64,000 nt of DNA from Pseudoxanthomonas sp. NC8 (GTDB lineage: Bacteria > Pseudomonadota > Gammaproteobacteria > Xanthomonadales > Xanthomonadaceae): the NCBI GenBank assembly GCA_025232375.1, contig CP060419.1, positions 116,001-180,000 of the forward strand, given 5' to 3'. Both the position numbers and the translations under genes were made by a program. This document shows, one piece after another, positions 1 through 9,935 of the stretch. Under the pieces are notes generated by a model, which saw nothing but the letters and a program-made list of their open reading frames with translations, was not told the DNA's origin and ran no database searches. The number at the start of each line of letters is the position of its first letter. Position 1 is the stretch's first letter.

Positions 1-329
1 GCGGTCGTCGAGCAGGCCCACCGCCAGCAGCAGCCCCGAGCCCAGCACGTAGGCCTGTTTGCCCGAGGTCATCGGCAGGGGTACCAGCACGTACATGAGG
101 AACAGCGCCAGCGCCATGCCCAGCCTCCGGTGACCGGCGTGGCCTCGGCGTGATCCTTGCGGCCACCGGGGTGGTCGAGCAGGTCGTAACGGCGTGCCAC
201 AGGCTGCAGCAGCCAGATCATCGCCCACGCTACAAGGGCCGTGGCAATGACGCCTGCGACGGCAAGTATGGGCCGGTCGATCACCGACAGCAGGTCGACC
301 GCATCTTGTCCCTGATGCAACATCCGCAC
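1..329 (-). CDS. WecA/MraY-family undecaprenyl-phosphate sugar-1-phosphate transferase, N-terminal part
   Basis: The N-terminus of an integral membrane enzyme that would start repeat-unit synthesis by moving a sugar-1-phosphate from a UDP-sugar to undecaprenyl phosphate. The first membrane helix (about residues 18-42) is followed by the family motif LLDHPGGRKDH and then PVTGG. The next frame continues with GMALALFLMYVLVPLP and a second hydrophobic stretch ending VGLLDD, where the gene leaves the window. A frameshift near 124 disappears if GGCTGGGC is restored to GGCCTGGGC, a CCTGG site. It is the last gene seen of the leftward polysaccharide locus, 113 bases after the VanZ-like gene. The exact sugar substrate cannot be told. 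Confidence 0.8.
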
Positions 330-441
330 CTCTCGGTGAAGCGAGATGGAGCTGGGATGAGACTGTCAAGCCAAGCGGCGCGGCTGCACTGTAGCACCGG
401 CTGGGGACCTGTCGCGTCAAAGGCGGGGTACCCGCCCCGGG

Positions 442-1040
442 TCAGGCCACACGCTTCCCGATGAGGTTTCCGGGCAGCCGGGCACGGCGCGGGGATCGGC
501 GGACGCCAGACCGGTACTGCCGGTACGAACCCGTGCAGCGGAGCCCTTGGCTCCAGGTTGCCTCCCCGGGCGCCTGGCTCCCCACGCGCATCAGCGCGAT
601 TTGTCCCCTGGCACCCTGCGAGGCCAACGAAGCCAGTGACCGGCATGCGAACACCGGCATCATCCCCAGCAGCGCCGCCACCACGTCCAGCAGCACCTCG
701 ACCAGGCTGGAGGTCCGCCCCGGCACCCAGATCTGGATGAACTCGGTGGCCATGGCCAGGACGAAGACGACCAGCAGCAATCGACCGAGCCGTGCGGCCG
801 GGAATGCCAGCGCAGCCAGCAGGCCTACGATCGCGAACATCACCACATGCACCATGTCCACGGCCGGCCACAGCTGTTCGGTCCGGGAGATCGATTGACT
901 GAACCACGGAAATTCGACCCGCAGCGCCGCCAGCCGCCAATTGGGCAGCAACACTGCGACGGCCACCACCACCAGTGCGAGCGCAAGCGCCACCCGTGCA
1001 AGCCAAAGGCCACCCAGCCGATTCCCCGCTCAGCCGACAT
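442..1040 (-). CDS. VanZ-like membrane protein
   Basis: A small multi-helix membrane protein of the VanZ-like family. After an N-terminal helix, the central part has the family pattern: a helix with MVHVVMFAIVGLLAALAF, a charged turn, then VFVLAMATEFIQIWVPGR and VEVLLDVVAALLGMM. VanZ-like proteins are common in exopolysaccharide loci, but their biochemical role is unknown. It lies between a glycosyltransferase and the WecA-like gene. The start at 1040 and the main body are in different frames; the break near 995 is repaired by reading CTTG as CCTGG. The C-terminal 60 residues are hydrophilic and arginine-rich, and may be partly out of frame. Confidence 0.75.
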
Positions 1041-1130
1041 GCGATTCCTCCGTCTTTCCCTTGTCTGGATACCGGTGCCGGTCGGCCGCCGCCGATCCGT
1101 ACCGGAGCAGGCGGGGCTGAGCGCACATTC

Positions 1131-2324
1131 TCAATCCTTCGTGGAGCCGCGACCGCCGTCGAGAAGCTCGCGGTACACGGCCAGCGTTCCGGCCACCACG
1201 ATGCGTTCGTCGAACCGCGCCAGCGCCTTTGCCCGGGCGCTGGCGCCAAGCCCTGGCGGCGAGCGCAGGGTCGTCGTGCAGACGGCCGATCGCCGAGGCC
1301 AGGGCTTGTGCATTGCGCGGGGGCACGAGCAGGCCGTCGACGCCGTCCTCGACCACCTCGCGACAGCCGGGCACGTCTGTGGTCACCAGCGGTAAGCCGC
1401 ACGCGGCGGCCTCGACCAGGCCTTTCGGCAGCCCTTCGCGGTAATGGCTGGGCAGCACGACCATGTCCACCGATGCGAACAGCGTGGGCATGTCGTCGAC
1501 GTGGCCGAGCCAGTGGATCAGGCCTTCTGCAACCCAGCCACGCAGGGTCGCCTCGGGAACCGCCGCCGGATTGCCCGGATCCGGATCGCCGGTAGGAGGA
1601 ACTCGAGGCAGCGCCCCTCCCCGCGCAGTCGCCGGACCGCGTCGACGAATTCCGCCACGCCCTTGTCCCACAGCAGGCGTGCGGGCAGCAGGATCCGCTG
1701 TGGTCCGCCGGCTTCCCTCGACGCAGGCGGTCTCGGCGCAAAGCGGACGCAATCCACGCCGGAGCCGGGAATCAGGCGGACATGGCGTGGATCGACCAGT
1801 CCGGCGTGCTCAAACAGCGCCATGTCATCCGGATTCTGCAGGATGAGGCGGGAGTTCCCGCCATCGAGCGCGAGCTTAAGCATGCGACGCACCACCGGCT
1901 GCAGGACGCGTGCCGTCGCGTCCGTGCTGGAGAAGACGTAGCCCAAACCGGTCACCGCACTGACCCGCGCGGAAACACCGGTAAGGCGCGCCGCCAGCGA
2001 ACCGTACACCGCGCACTTGATGGTGAAGCCATGGACCAGGTCGGGCTTCTCGCGGCGGAACAGGCGGACCAGATGGAGCAGGAAGCCGGCCTCGCGCAGT
2101 GGATTGAGGCTGCGCCGGTGCATCGGCAGCGGTTGCCAGCGCAGGCCCAGGTCGCGCAGTCGGGTGCCATACCCGCCGGGCGGGGACAGCAGCAGCACCT
2201 CGGCACCGGCATCACGCAGCGCCAGTGCCAGCGAGCGACGGAAGTTCCAGAGATACCAGTCGGTGTTGGCAAACAGGACGATCCGGCGGCCGCGCTCCGG
2301 CAGCTTCAAGCCGGACGTACTCAC
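1131..2324 (-). CDS. Glycosyltransferase family 4 (GT-B fold)
   Basis: A cytoplasmic glycosyltransferase of the PglA/CapM type that would add one sugar to the lipid-linked repeat unit. The N-terminal half begins VLFANTDWYLWNFRRSLA, with SPPGGYG and HGFTIKCAVYG typical of this subfamily. The C-terminal half has IPGSGVDCVRF, ILLPARLLWDKGV and the nucleotide-sugar E-x7-E region SHYREGLPKGLVEAAACGLP. The start is a GTG overlapping the stop of the upstream EpsG gene (GTGA), so the two are translationally coupled. Frameshifts near 1591 and 1245 lie at CCAGG-derived sites, and repair gives an uninterrupted protein of about 395 residues ending LLDGGRGSTKD. Confidence 0.85.
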
Positions 2325-3364
2325 GCCAGCGGCCCGAACTGGTAGGGGACCCAGTGCCGGGCATGCGTGGCGAAATTGAGCCACACGAACTGCACGGCGG
2401 CGTAGTAGCCGATCACGCCCAGCACCAGTCCCGTGCGCAGCCGGACATTGTCTCCGGCCAGCCGGGGCAGGCGCGAGAAGACATACAGTTGCAAGGGAAT
2501 GAGGTACAGCGCTACGCGGTCGACCGCGGTCGATGCGACCGTCACCAACGGCAAGCACAACAGCGCAAGCAGCGCGATGATGGTCCAAAGTCTCCGTTCC
2601 TGCGGGCTGGAGGTAAGGCGATTGCCGTACAGCAGCATGAGCGCCGCGGGGACCGTGTTCATCAGCACCCGGATCTTCGCGCCCTGCGACTCCATGTCGG
2701 CCCTGACGTACTGGTTCCACAACGCATCCACGTCCTCGGACAACAGCAGGTAGTACAGGAGGGCGGAAATGGCGGCCACCATGCTGGCGGTGACGAAGCG
2801 GTTGCGGCTGTTGGCCAGCATCGCAATAGGAAGCAGCAGCACGGCCGACTTGTGGAACAGCGCGCCAAGTGCAACGCAGGCAACGAAAACGCGGACGCGT
2901 TTTTCGCCGAGCGCCACCAGGCCGACGAGCGAAAAGCCCAGCGCAACGGCCTGCCGGCTGTAGCCCATGCCGACCACGATCAGCATGTACGGCACGGCCA
3001 CCACCAGCGCCAGCCACGGCCAAGGCTGCCTCCGGCAGAACGTCACCGTTCCCCACGCCAGCACGCTGGCGTAAGCCAGGTTTACCCAGTAAACGTTGCC
3101 ACCGAGTCGTGCCGTCAGCCAGTTCAGGAAGTAGTGGCCGGGGTCGCTCCTGTCGAAGACCTCGTCGAGGCGTAGGCGGGATGCAAGCCTGAAGTGTTCC
3201 AGGTAGTTGAACCAGTCGGCGCCGACTTCGTGACGCAAACCAATCGTCACGGCGAGCAGCACGCCCGCCATCCACCACGCCCACGCCTGCTGCCGCGACG
3301 GAAGGCGCCTGGGCGCCACTATCGCCCAGACCGGCAGGAGGAACATCAGCCAGAACGGCAGCAT
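2321..3364 (-). CDS. EpsG/Wzy-family polysaccharide polymerase
   Basis: A 347-residue protein with about ten predicted membrane helices and the EpsG-family N-terminal pattern: GLRHEVGADWFNYLEHF, then SDPGHYFLNWLTARLG and VVGMGYSRQAVALGF. Proteins of this family polymerise lipid-linked repeat units at the periplasmic face of the inner membrane. This is one of the few genes of the locus with no frame break. Its 5' end overlaps the tail of the asparagine-synthase-like gene by 19 bases, and its stop overlaps the GTG start of the next glycosyltransferase. It is the best candidate for the chain polymerase of the locus, paired with the Wzx flippase at 9932-11303. Confidence 0.85.
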   Translation of the reverse strand: MLPFWLMFLLPVWAIVAPRRLPSRQQAWAWWMAGVLLAVTIGLRHEVGADWFNYLEHFRLASRLRLDEVFDRSDPGHYFLNWLTARLGGNVYWVNLAYASVLAWGTVTFCRRQPWPWLALVVAVPYMLIVVGMGYSRQAVALGFSLVGLVALGEKRVRVFVACVALGALFHKSAVLLLPIAMLANSRNRFVTASMVAAISALLYYLLLSEDVDALWNQYVRADMESQGAKIRVLMNTVPAALMLLYGNRLTSSPQERRLWTIIALLALLCLPLVTVASTAVDRVALYLIPLQLYVFSRLPRLAGDNVRLRTGLVLGVIGYYAAVQFVWLNFATHARHWVPYQFGPLA

Positions 3365-5314
3365 CTATCCATCTCCCCCGCCTGCTCCAGCCACGCCTGG
3401 AACATCAGCACCGACCAGATCCTGTAGCCGAAGTTGGCTCCACCTTGCTGGTGCAATTGCCATGCGTCGCGAATCGAACGCGGATCCAGATAGCCCTCGC
3501 GGCGCAGGCGCGCTTCGTCGAGCAGGCTCTCTGCCCAGTCGCGCAACGGTCCGCGCAACCAGTCGTCCAGCGGAATACCAAAGCCCATCTTCGGCCTCTC
3601 CACCAGCGCACGCGGCACGTGCCGGTCCAACAGCTGGCGCAGGATCCACTTGCCCCTGCCGTCGCGCAGCTTCATCGACACCGGCAGGCTCAGGCGAACT
3701 CCATCACGTCGCGATCCAGGAACGGTGCGCGGGTCTCCAACGACACGGCCATCGCGGCACGGTCGACCTTCACGAGGATGTCGTCGGGCAGGTAGGTGAG
3801 GCCATCGAGCGCCATCATTCGCGCTGCCGGATCGAGCACGCGTGGCCAGCGCGCGCGCTGGTCCAGCAGGTTGGGTGGAACGGCGCCGGACACCATGCCG
3901 GCGGCATTGGGCCATTCGGTCACGAGGGAGACATACAGATCGTCCAGGCCGCGTACGCCCTGCAGCCTGAGCGCGAGCCGGTGGGATTTGTCTCCCGGCG
4001 TTGCAATGCCGGCGCGGCGCGATACCGGGCCGAGGATGCGGTTGAGCGTTTGCACGGGCAATGTGCGGATCAGCCGCCCTGCGACCTTCCGCAAGGGCAT
4101 GGGCAGCCAGCCGATCCACCGCCAGAATCTCGGCCCAAGGAAATAGCGGTTGTAACCGCCAAAGAACTCGTCGCCGGCATCACCCGACAGCGCCACGGTC
4201 ACGTGCCGGCGCGCCAGTTGCATCACCAGGTGGGTGGGCAGTTGCGAGCTGTCGGCAAATGGCTCGTCGTAGATCCTGGGCAGGCGTGGCACCAGCGCCA
4301 ATGCATCGTTGCCGGTCAGGCGCAGCTCGGTATGCTCGGTGCCCAGGTGCTTGGCGACCGCGCTCGCATGGCGGGCTTCGTCGTAGGCGCCCTCCTCGAA
4401 GCCGATGGTGAAGGTGCGCACCGGCCGCGGGCTGCGGGCCTGCATCAGCGCGGTGACCAGCGTGGAATCAATGCCGCCCGACAGCAGCGCACCCAGCGGC
4501 ACGTCGGCCACCAGTTGGCCGGATACCGCATCGCCCAGTCGTCGTTCCAGTGCGTCGACGGCTTCGATGTCGCTGCCGGCGAACGGGCTACTCATGCCGC
4601 GCTCGGCCACTTCGGTAAGGGACCAGTACGCCACTGGCTCGGCGTCGCGCCGGCTGGCGGCAACCTTCAGCCAAGTGCCCGGCGGCAGCTTTCGGATGCC
4701 GGAGTAGATGGAATACGGCGCCGGCACATAATTGTGCCGCAGCAGCAGCAGCCGGGGCGCCACGGTCGACCTCGGCCGTGAAGGACGGATGCGCGCGCAA
4801 CGCCTTCAACTCCGAGCCGAACAGGAACACATCACCCAGCCAGCCGTAGTAAAGCGGCTTCTCGCCGGCGCGGTCGCGGGCCAGCCACAGGCAGCGCTCG
4901 GCCCGGTCCTGGGCAACGAACGCGAACATGCCCACGCACTTGCGCAAGGTGATGTCCACGCCCAGGCCTCGATGGCCGCCAGCAGGGTCTCGGTGTCCGA
5001 ATGCCCGCGCCAGGCCGGCGCGGACGCCGCTGCCTCCAGTTCCCGTCGTAGCGCTATAGGTGGTTGTAGATCTCGCCGTTGAACGCGATCACCCAGCGTC
5101 CGCTGGCCGACCGCATCGGCTGGTGCCCGGCTGGCGACAGGTCGAGGATCGACAGCCGCCGATGGGCCAATGCGATGCCGGCTTCCCCGTCTGTCCACGC
5201 GCCGCCGTCATCCGGGCCACGGTGGCGCAGGGCATCGGCCATGATCCGAGCCCGCGCCTCGCCGGTATTCGCGTCGAAACCCGACAGCTGCAGGAAGCCG
5301 GCCAGTCCACACAT
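3346..5314 (-). CDS. asnB: Asparagine-synthase-like glutamine amidotransferase (AsnB family)
   Basis: A class II glutamine amidotransferase of about 640 residues. The mature nucleophile Cys follows the initiator Met (MCGLAGF), with RHRGPDDGG and AFNGEIYNHL in the glutaminase domain. The synthetase domain carries the ATP pyrophosphatase loop LLSGGIDSTLVT, plus LSGDAGDEFFGGYNRYF and the C-terminal KMGFGIPLDDWLRGPL. In polysaccharide loci such enzymes can amidate uronic acids rather than aspartate, and the TviB-like dehydrogenase of this locus would supply such a uronate; that is inference. Frame breaks near 5052, 4957, 4757 and 3692 lie at CCWGG-type sites (at 3692 GCCTGGAGC appears as GCCTGAGC). 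The 3' end overlaps the EpsG gene. Confidence 0.85.
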
Positions 5315-5329
5315 GCGCTACCGTCCCCT

Positions 5330-5654
5330 GGGCGGCGGGTTTCATCGCGCTTCGGCCCGGTACCGATCGGGAGATAGGGGATGTAGATACGCAACAGCCT
5401 CGCCTGTGCGTATTCCCGGATCCCTCCACCCCGGCTGGCCAATCGCTGCGACGCGAAGGCGATGATGAAGCCGGACAGGACGAAGAAGAAATCCACGCCA
5501 AGATAGCCATTGGCAAGCATCGGCCGCTGGCTGGGTCGCCCACGAAGTGGTCGACCGACTGCTTGGCATGGTGCAGAAGCACCCATCCCGCAGCGAAGCC
5601 GCGCATGGCCTCCAGCCATTCCATCTTCCGGCAGCTGCCATTGCCTGCGCTCAT
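5330..5654 (-). pseudogene. Truncated acyltransferase-3 (OafA-like) remnant
   Basis: Only the first 110 or so residues of an acyltransferase family 3 protein are present. They read MEWLEAMRGFAAGWVLLHH, then in another frame NGYLGVDFFFVLSGFIIAFA and EYAQARLLRIYIPYLP, the exact order of the family's first two helices. A full protein needs about 350 residues, but homology stops at IPYLPIG, directly before the asnB start at 5314. The ATG still overlaps the stop of the glycosyltransferase at 5651 (ATGA). One frame break near 5530 may be the window-wide sequencing damage, but the missing 230 residues are a genuine truncation, presumably left by exchange of genes inside the locus. Confidence 0.75.
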
Positions 5655-6715
5655 CGGCCCGCCATCACTTCATGCAACATGCGTGTCAGACGGCCGGCCT
5701 GCACTTGCTGGCAATAGGTCTGCTCCACCTGCCTGCGGCCCGCTGCGCCCATCAGGCGCCGCCGCTCGGGGTCCTCGGCAAGGTGGCGGATGGCCACGGT
5801 CCACTGCTCGGGTGTGTCGGCCAGCCAGCCGTTCTCACCCTGGTGCACGATGGTGGTGTTCACCCCTACCGGCGAAGCCACCACCGGAAGGCCGCAGGCC
5901 ATGTACTGGATGAGCTTGTAGCCGCATTTGCCGCGCTCCCAAGGGGCATCCGGCAACGGCATGATGCCGATGTCAAAGCCGTGCAACTGCGCCACCTCGG
6001 TATCTTCCTGCCATGGGCTCATGGAAGACCGTGCCGGAAACCTGCTCCGGCCGCGCGCCGATGGCCACGCAACGGATCAGGCCCGCCGCCTGCAACGGTG
6101 CCAGTGCATCGTTCACCGCGCGCAGGTAGCCGGCCGTGGATGGAGAGCCGATCCAGCCCACCACCACGGGCCCGGCATGGACACCGGGCCGCGCTGCCGG
6201 GTAGCGCTCCAGGTCGATGACCGTAGGCAGCCATTGCACGTTGCGGCAGCCGGCGGTTCGCGCACGTTCGGTAAGGTACTCATTGCCGGCGGTGATAAGG
6301 TCGGCCCGCTGCATCAGCCGGCCAAGCTTGTGGCCAAGCGCATGCCGCACCAGCGGATTGCTGTGGCGATCGTAGCGGTGGAACACCGCGTCGTCGTAGT
6401 CCAGCACGAGTCGCGAAGGGCCGTTGAGCAGCCAGCGCTCCGCCCAAAACGGCAGCCACGGTAAGGCTTCCTTCTCCACCCACACCGCATCGAAATTCCG
6501 CACGCCGCGCAGAACCCGCCAGCGCCGGCCGTAGCCGCGCAATACCGGCGCCAGTGGCGTGCGACCGCGATACAGCCCGCGTAGATAGTCGCTGTCCAGC
6601 AGGGGGAGACCTGCACATCGATGCCGCCCGCCCGCAGCGCTGGCAAGTACTGGTAGAGCCGCAACCGACTGCTGGCGCCTAGTGGGTCGTAGCGCGGGAG
6701 GACCAGCAGGCGCAT
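5651..6715 (-). CDS. Glycosyltransferase family 4
   Basis: A GT-B glycosyltransferase of about 355 residues. It begins MRLLVLPRYDPLGASSRLR, a start typical of group 1 enzymes that act on short lipid-linked chains. The middle has FDAVWVEKEALPWLPFWAE and LVLDYDDAVFHRYD, then ADLITAGNEYL. The C-terminal half has VVVGWIGSPST and the donor-site segment GYKLIQYMACGLPVVASPVG. Breaks near 6610 and 6020 divide it into three frames, both next to CCTGG/CCAGG-type sequence. Only 3 bases separate its start from the stop of the next glycosyltransferase upstream (6719), so the genes are co-transcribed. Confidence 0.8.
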
Positions 6716-6718
6716 GGC

Positions 6719-7906
6719 TCAGGTCCCGTCCAGCTCGGCATGCATCGCCCGATACCGGGCGACGCCCTCGTCCAGCGAGAAGTGCTTGTGGGCGGCCGCG
6801 ACGCAGCGCTGGCGAAGGTCCGGTTCCTGGACCAGTGCCAGCAGGCGGGTGAGGCCGGCATCCAGCGTCGCAGGGTCGAACCCGTCCACGGCCACGCCCA
6901 CGCGCTCGCCCTCCAGTACTGCAGTCATGTCGCCCACGCCGGTATTGGTAAGGCAGGGGATGCCGCAGCCGAGGAATTCGCCCAGCCGGGTGGCGGCGGA
7001 GGCCTGTTTGGAGAACACCGGTTTGATGAAGAACACTCCTGCGTGCATTCGTGCCATCAGCTCCGGTACCTGCGCGTGGCTGGCCGCGCACAATTCCACC
7101 GCGTGCTGGGGCACGCCACCGGCCTGCAGGCGCTGGCGGATGTAGTCGTGTTCGTTGCGGTTGACCACCAGCAGGCGCGCGGCAGGCAGGCGTTCCAGCA
7201 ACCGGACGAACGCGGCCACCACGGCATCGAACAGGTACCAGGTGCCGGCCGAGCCGACATAGCCCAGCACGAAATCGCCTTTGGGCGTGGGCTGCGGGGC
7301 GAAGCGCTGCAGGTCGGCACAGGTAGGGATGACCGTGACCGGAGGCATTCTTCCCTGCAGGTAGTCAAAGCGCTTCATCTCGGCCACCGCCGCGTGGGTC
7401 AACGACACCACGTGGTCTGCGTTGAGCAGGAAGCGCCGCTCGAACCACTTGGCCAACCGGTACATGCGTCCGTCGCGGGGCCATAGGCCACCATCGACGC
7501 GCTCGTCGGCCCAGAAGCCGCGCATGTCGAAGACGAACTTCGTACCGGCGACCTGCTTCAGTACAAGTGCCATCACTGCGGGGACATAGCTGCGCGCATG
7601 GACGATGCCGATGCCATGGCGATAGCCGAGCGACAGTCCAACCGCAATCCCGCTCCCGATGTCCCATGCGGTCGCGATGGCGGACGGACGTTTGTGGTAG
7701 CGGCGTGGGTGCCAGAAGATGCCGGCGGCGGCAATACGCCGGGCCACCGTTGTCCTCGCCCGGGTATCGACCCAGTCAGGTTGCTTCTCGAAACTGAGCA
7801 GGTGGATATCACGCTCGCGACCCAGTTTCTCGAGGTAGGCCAGCTTATGGGACTGGCCGAGAGGCTCGAGCATGCCGTCGTAGGAGATGTACAGCAGGGG
7901 CTTCAA
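6719..7906 (-). CDS. Glycosyltransferase family 4
   Basis: An intact 395-residue GT-B glycosyltransferase. The N-terminal domain starts MKPLLYISYDGMLEPLGQS, the usual glycine-containing acceptor loop, and includes VHARSYVPAVMALVLK and FDMRGFWADERVD. The C-terminal domain has FVLGYVGSAGTWY and the donor-binding stretch SAATRLGEFLGCGIPCLTN. It should add one sugar during repeat-unit assembly on the cytoplasmic side of the membrane; donor and linkage cannot be read from sequence. It carries no frame break. Its ATG overlaps the stop of the upstream glycosyltransferase by 4 bases (ATGA), so the two are translationally coupled. Confidence 0.88.
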   Translation of the reverse strand: MKPLLYISYDGMLEPLGQSHKLAYLEKLGRERDIHLLSFEKQPDWVDTRARTTVARRIAAAGIFWHPRRYHKRPSAIATAWDIGSGIAVGLSLGYRHGIGIVHARSYVPAVMALVLKQVAGTKFVFDMRGFWADERVDGGLWPRDGRMYRLAKWFERRFLLNADHVVSLTHAAVAEMKRFDYLQGRMPPVTVIPTCADLQRFAPQPTPKGDFVLGYVGSAGTWYLFDAVVAAFVRLLERLPAARLLVVNRNEHDYIRQRLQAGGVPQHAVELCAASHAQVPELMARMHAGVFFIKPVFSKQASAATRLGEFLGCGIPCLTNTGVGDMTAVLEGERVGVAVDGFDPATLDAGLTRLLALVQEPDLRQRCVAAAHKHFSLDEGVARYRAMHAELDGT

Positions 7907-9031
7907 GCAGTCCTCCCTTCGCGCCAGCCCGGCAGCAGCAAATCGAGGTACTGGTCGGAAATCCGCGATACGGAGAAATCCTGCGCGCGTGCCCTCAGGG
8001 CATCGTGGTCATGGGCGGAGGCCAGGGACTCCTGCATGGCTGCCGCCAATGCGGCGACATCGCCCACCGGGACCAGTCGGCCGCACCTGCCATCGGTAAG
8101 GATCTCGCGGGGGCCCGAAGGGCAGTCGGTGCTGACGACGGGGCAGCCTTGCTCCAGCGCTTCCACGATGACGTTGCCGAATCCCTCGTGGTCGGAGGAC
8201 AGGACAAACAGATCGCTTTGCGCATAGAACGGAGCGGTATCAGCCACATACCCCGGCAGCATGACCATGCCCTGCAAGCCGAGCTCATGAACAAGCTTCT
8301 CCAGCCGTGCACGTTCTGTGCCCTCGCCCAGGATCAGCAGGCGCGCATCCACCTGCGCGCGAAGCAGGGAAAATGCCCGAATCAGCAAAGGAAAATCCTT
8401 CGGCGTCTTCAACATCCCCACGGCCAGCACGCGCTTGTGCGCGCCGCCGGCCCAGGCGGCAACGCTATCGGTGGGTAGCGACGGCATCGCGTCCCGCCCA
8501 CGCGCTGCCGGGTTGTAGATGGTCCTGACACTCCCCGCTCCCAAGGAAGCAAAGCGTTCCAGGTCGGAGGAAGCTCCCTTGGATACCGCGACCACCGCAT
8601 CGGCCCGGGGCAGCAACCAATGCATGGAGGATCTGATCACCATGCGGGTGCGCCAGCGTCGGGCCAAGGTGCGCGGCGGACCATGTCGTGTGCTCACTGA
8701 CGATCACCCGCCCGCGGAAACCCGCCAGCCGGGCAGCCAAGGGGGCAATCACCGTCAACGGCCACATGGCGGCAAGAAGAACGTCGGGGTGAGCCTTGCG
8801 CAGGTAGCGGGCCAGTGGCCAGAGCATCCTTCTGGCCCGGTCCGCATCCAGGCCGACTACGCCTGCGCCTTCCGGCAGCAGGGCGATCAGCTCACCCTCC
8901 TCCCGTTGCAGTACGAACTCCACATCAAAACCACGCGCCATCCATTCGCTGGCCATCAGCGTGTGCATCTTCTCCGCACCGCCGGGGCGCAGGTCAGGCA
9001 ACAGGATGGCGATCTTGCCAATCGTGGTCAT
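7903..9031 (-). CDS. Glycosyltransferase family 4
   Basis: A GT-B glycosyltransferase of about 375 residues. The N-terminal domain starts IAILLPDLRPGGAEKM, the glycine-rich acceptor loop of the GT4 family, and contains VIVSEHTTWS. The C-terminal domain contains VSKGASSDL, RTIYNPA, LLILGEGTERARLEKL and the donor-site motif SSDHEGFGNVIVEALEQGCP. A single break near 8668 is repaired by reading GGCCAAGGTG as GGCCAGGTG. Start and stop each overlap a neighbour by 4 bases (ATGA), so it sits in the middle of a tightly coupled run GT-GT-FkbM-Wzx. Confidence 0.88.
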
Positions 9032-9935
9032 GCCGGAGCCCTGGATGCTCGCCAGTTGTTCCCATCAAGCTGGACTAACTGGAACCCTGCGTCCTCAAGT
9101 AGCGTGTCAACATCACCGGCTTCCTTTCGCTTCCATCCCCAGCTCTCGTAGACGATCTCGTCGAGCCGTCCGAGCAGGTCCCCTGGCGCCTCGCAGCGCG
9201 GCGAGCTCTGCTCCTTCCACGTCGATTTTCAGCAACCGAACCTGGGAAACTCCCCGGAAATCTCGTCCAGCGTCGTGGTCGAGACCGCGACCTGCCTGCC
9301 CGGGCCAGGGTATCCGGCATCGCTTTCGATCGTGGCCTTGGCCGAACTTTCCCTCTTGTACAGTGGCCGTCACCACCGCACCGACGACATTGCTCAACGC
9401 CTTGCGAACGACGCGGACGTTTCCGAGGCCGTTAATGCCAGGTGCGATTCAAGACGGTCGGCGGTATCCGGCATCATCTCGACGCAGACCACCTTGGCCA
9501 GTATTCCCGATAAGGCGCGAGGCCAGCACGGTGTAGATGCCGATATTCGCACCGGCGTCGATGAACACGTCACCGGGCTTCAGCCGGTTCCTCAGCAGGT
9601 TGACGATCGAGCGTTCCCGCCACGGCAATACGTGCCACAAGTCGTCGCAGCGCGCGCGCAAGTCGAACCTCCCGATGCCGCGTACGTCCACGACGGCATC
9701 GGCAAATAAAATAAGGATCCTGCCACTTCATCAGGCCGCCCAGCGAAACCACCGGCGCGACCAGCGCGGATCTGACCAGTGCCCACTGGTCGGGCCAGGT
9801 TGCTCCGCGCACCTGCCAAAGGATGATCGGCCAACGGCCAAGTCGCTGGAGATAGTGAAGCGTTCCGCGCAGCACGTTGCGCATGGGAGCCGGCAGGCTG
9901 CGCTTCAGGAATGCTCTTATGGTATGGCGGGTCAT
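9028..9935 (-). CDS. FkbM-family methyltransferase
   Basis: A SAM-dependent methyltransferase of the FkbM family, probably methylating a sugar hydroxyl of the repeat unit. Visible motifs are the SAM-binding stretch GDVFIDAGANIGIYTVLASR, preceded by RERSIVNLLRNRLKPG, and the C-terminal LLKIDVEGAELAALRGA. The N-terminal 80 residues (MTRHTIRAFLKRSLP) are basic and less conserved. At least four frame breaks between 9170 and 9710 scatter the gene over all three frames, so the exact protein cannot be reconstructed from this sequence alone. Its ATG overlaps the flippase stop (ATGA at 9932-9935) and its own stop overlaps the next glycosyltransferase. Confidence 0.75.
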
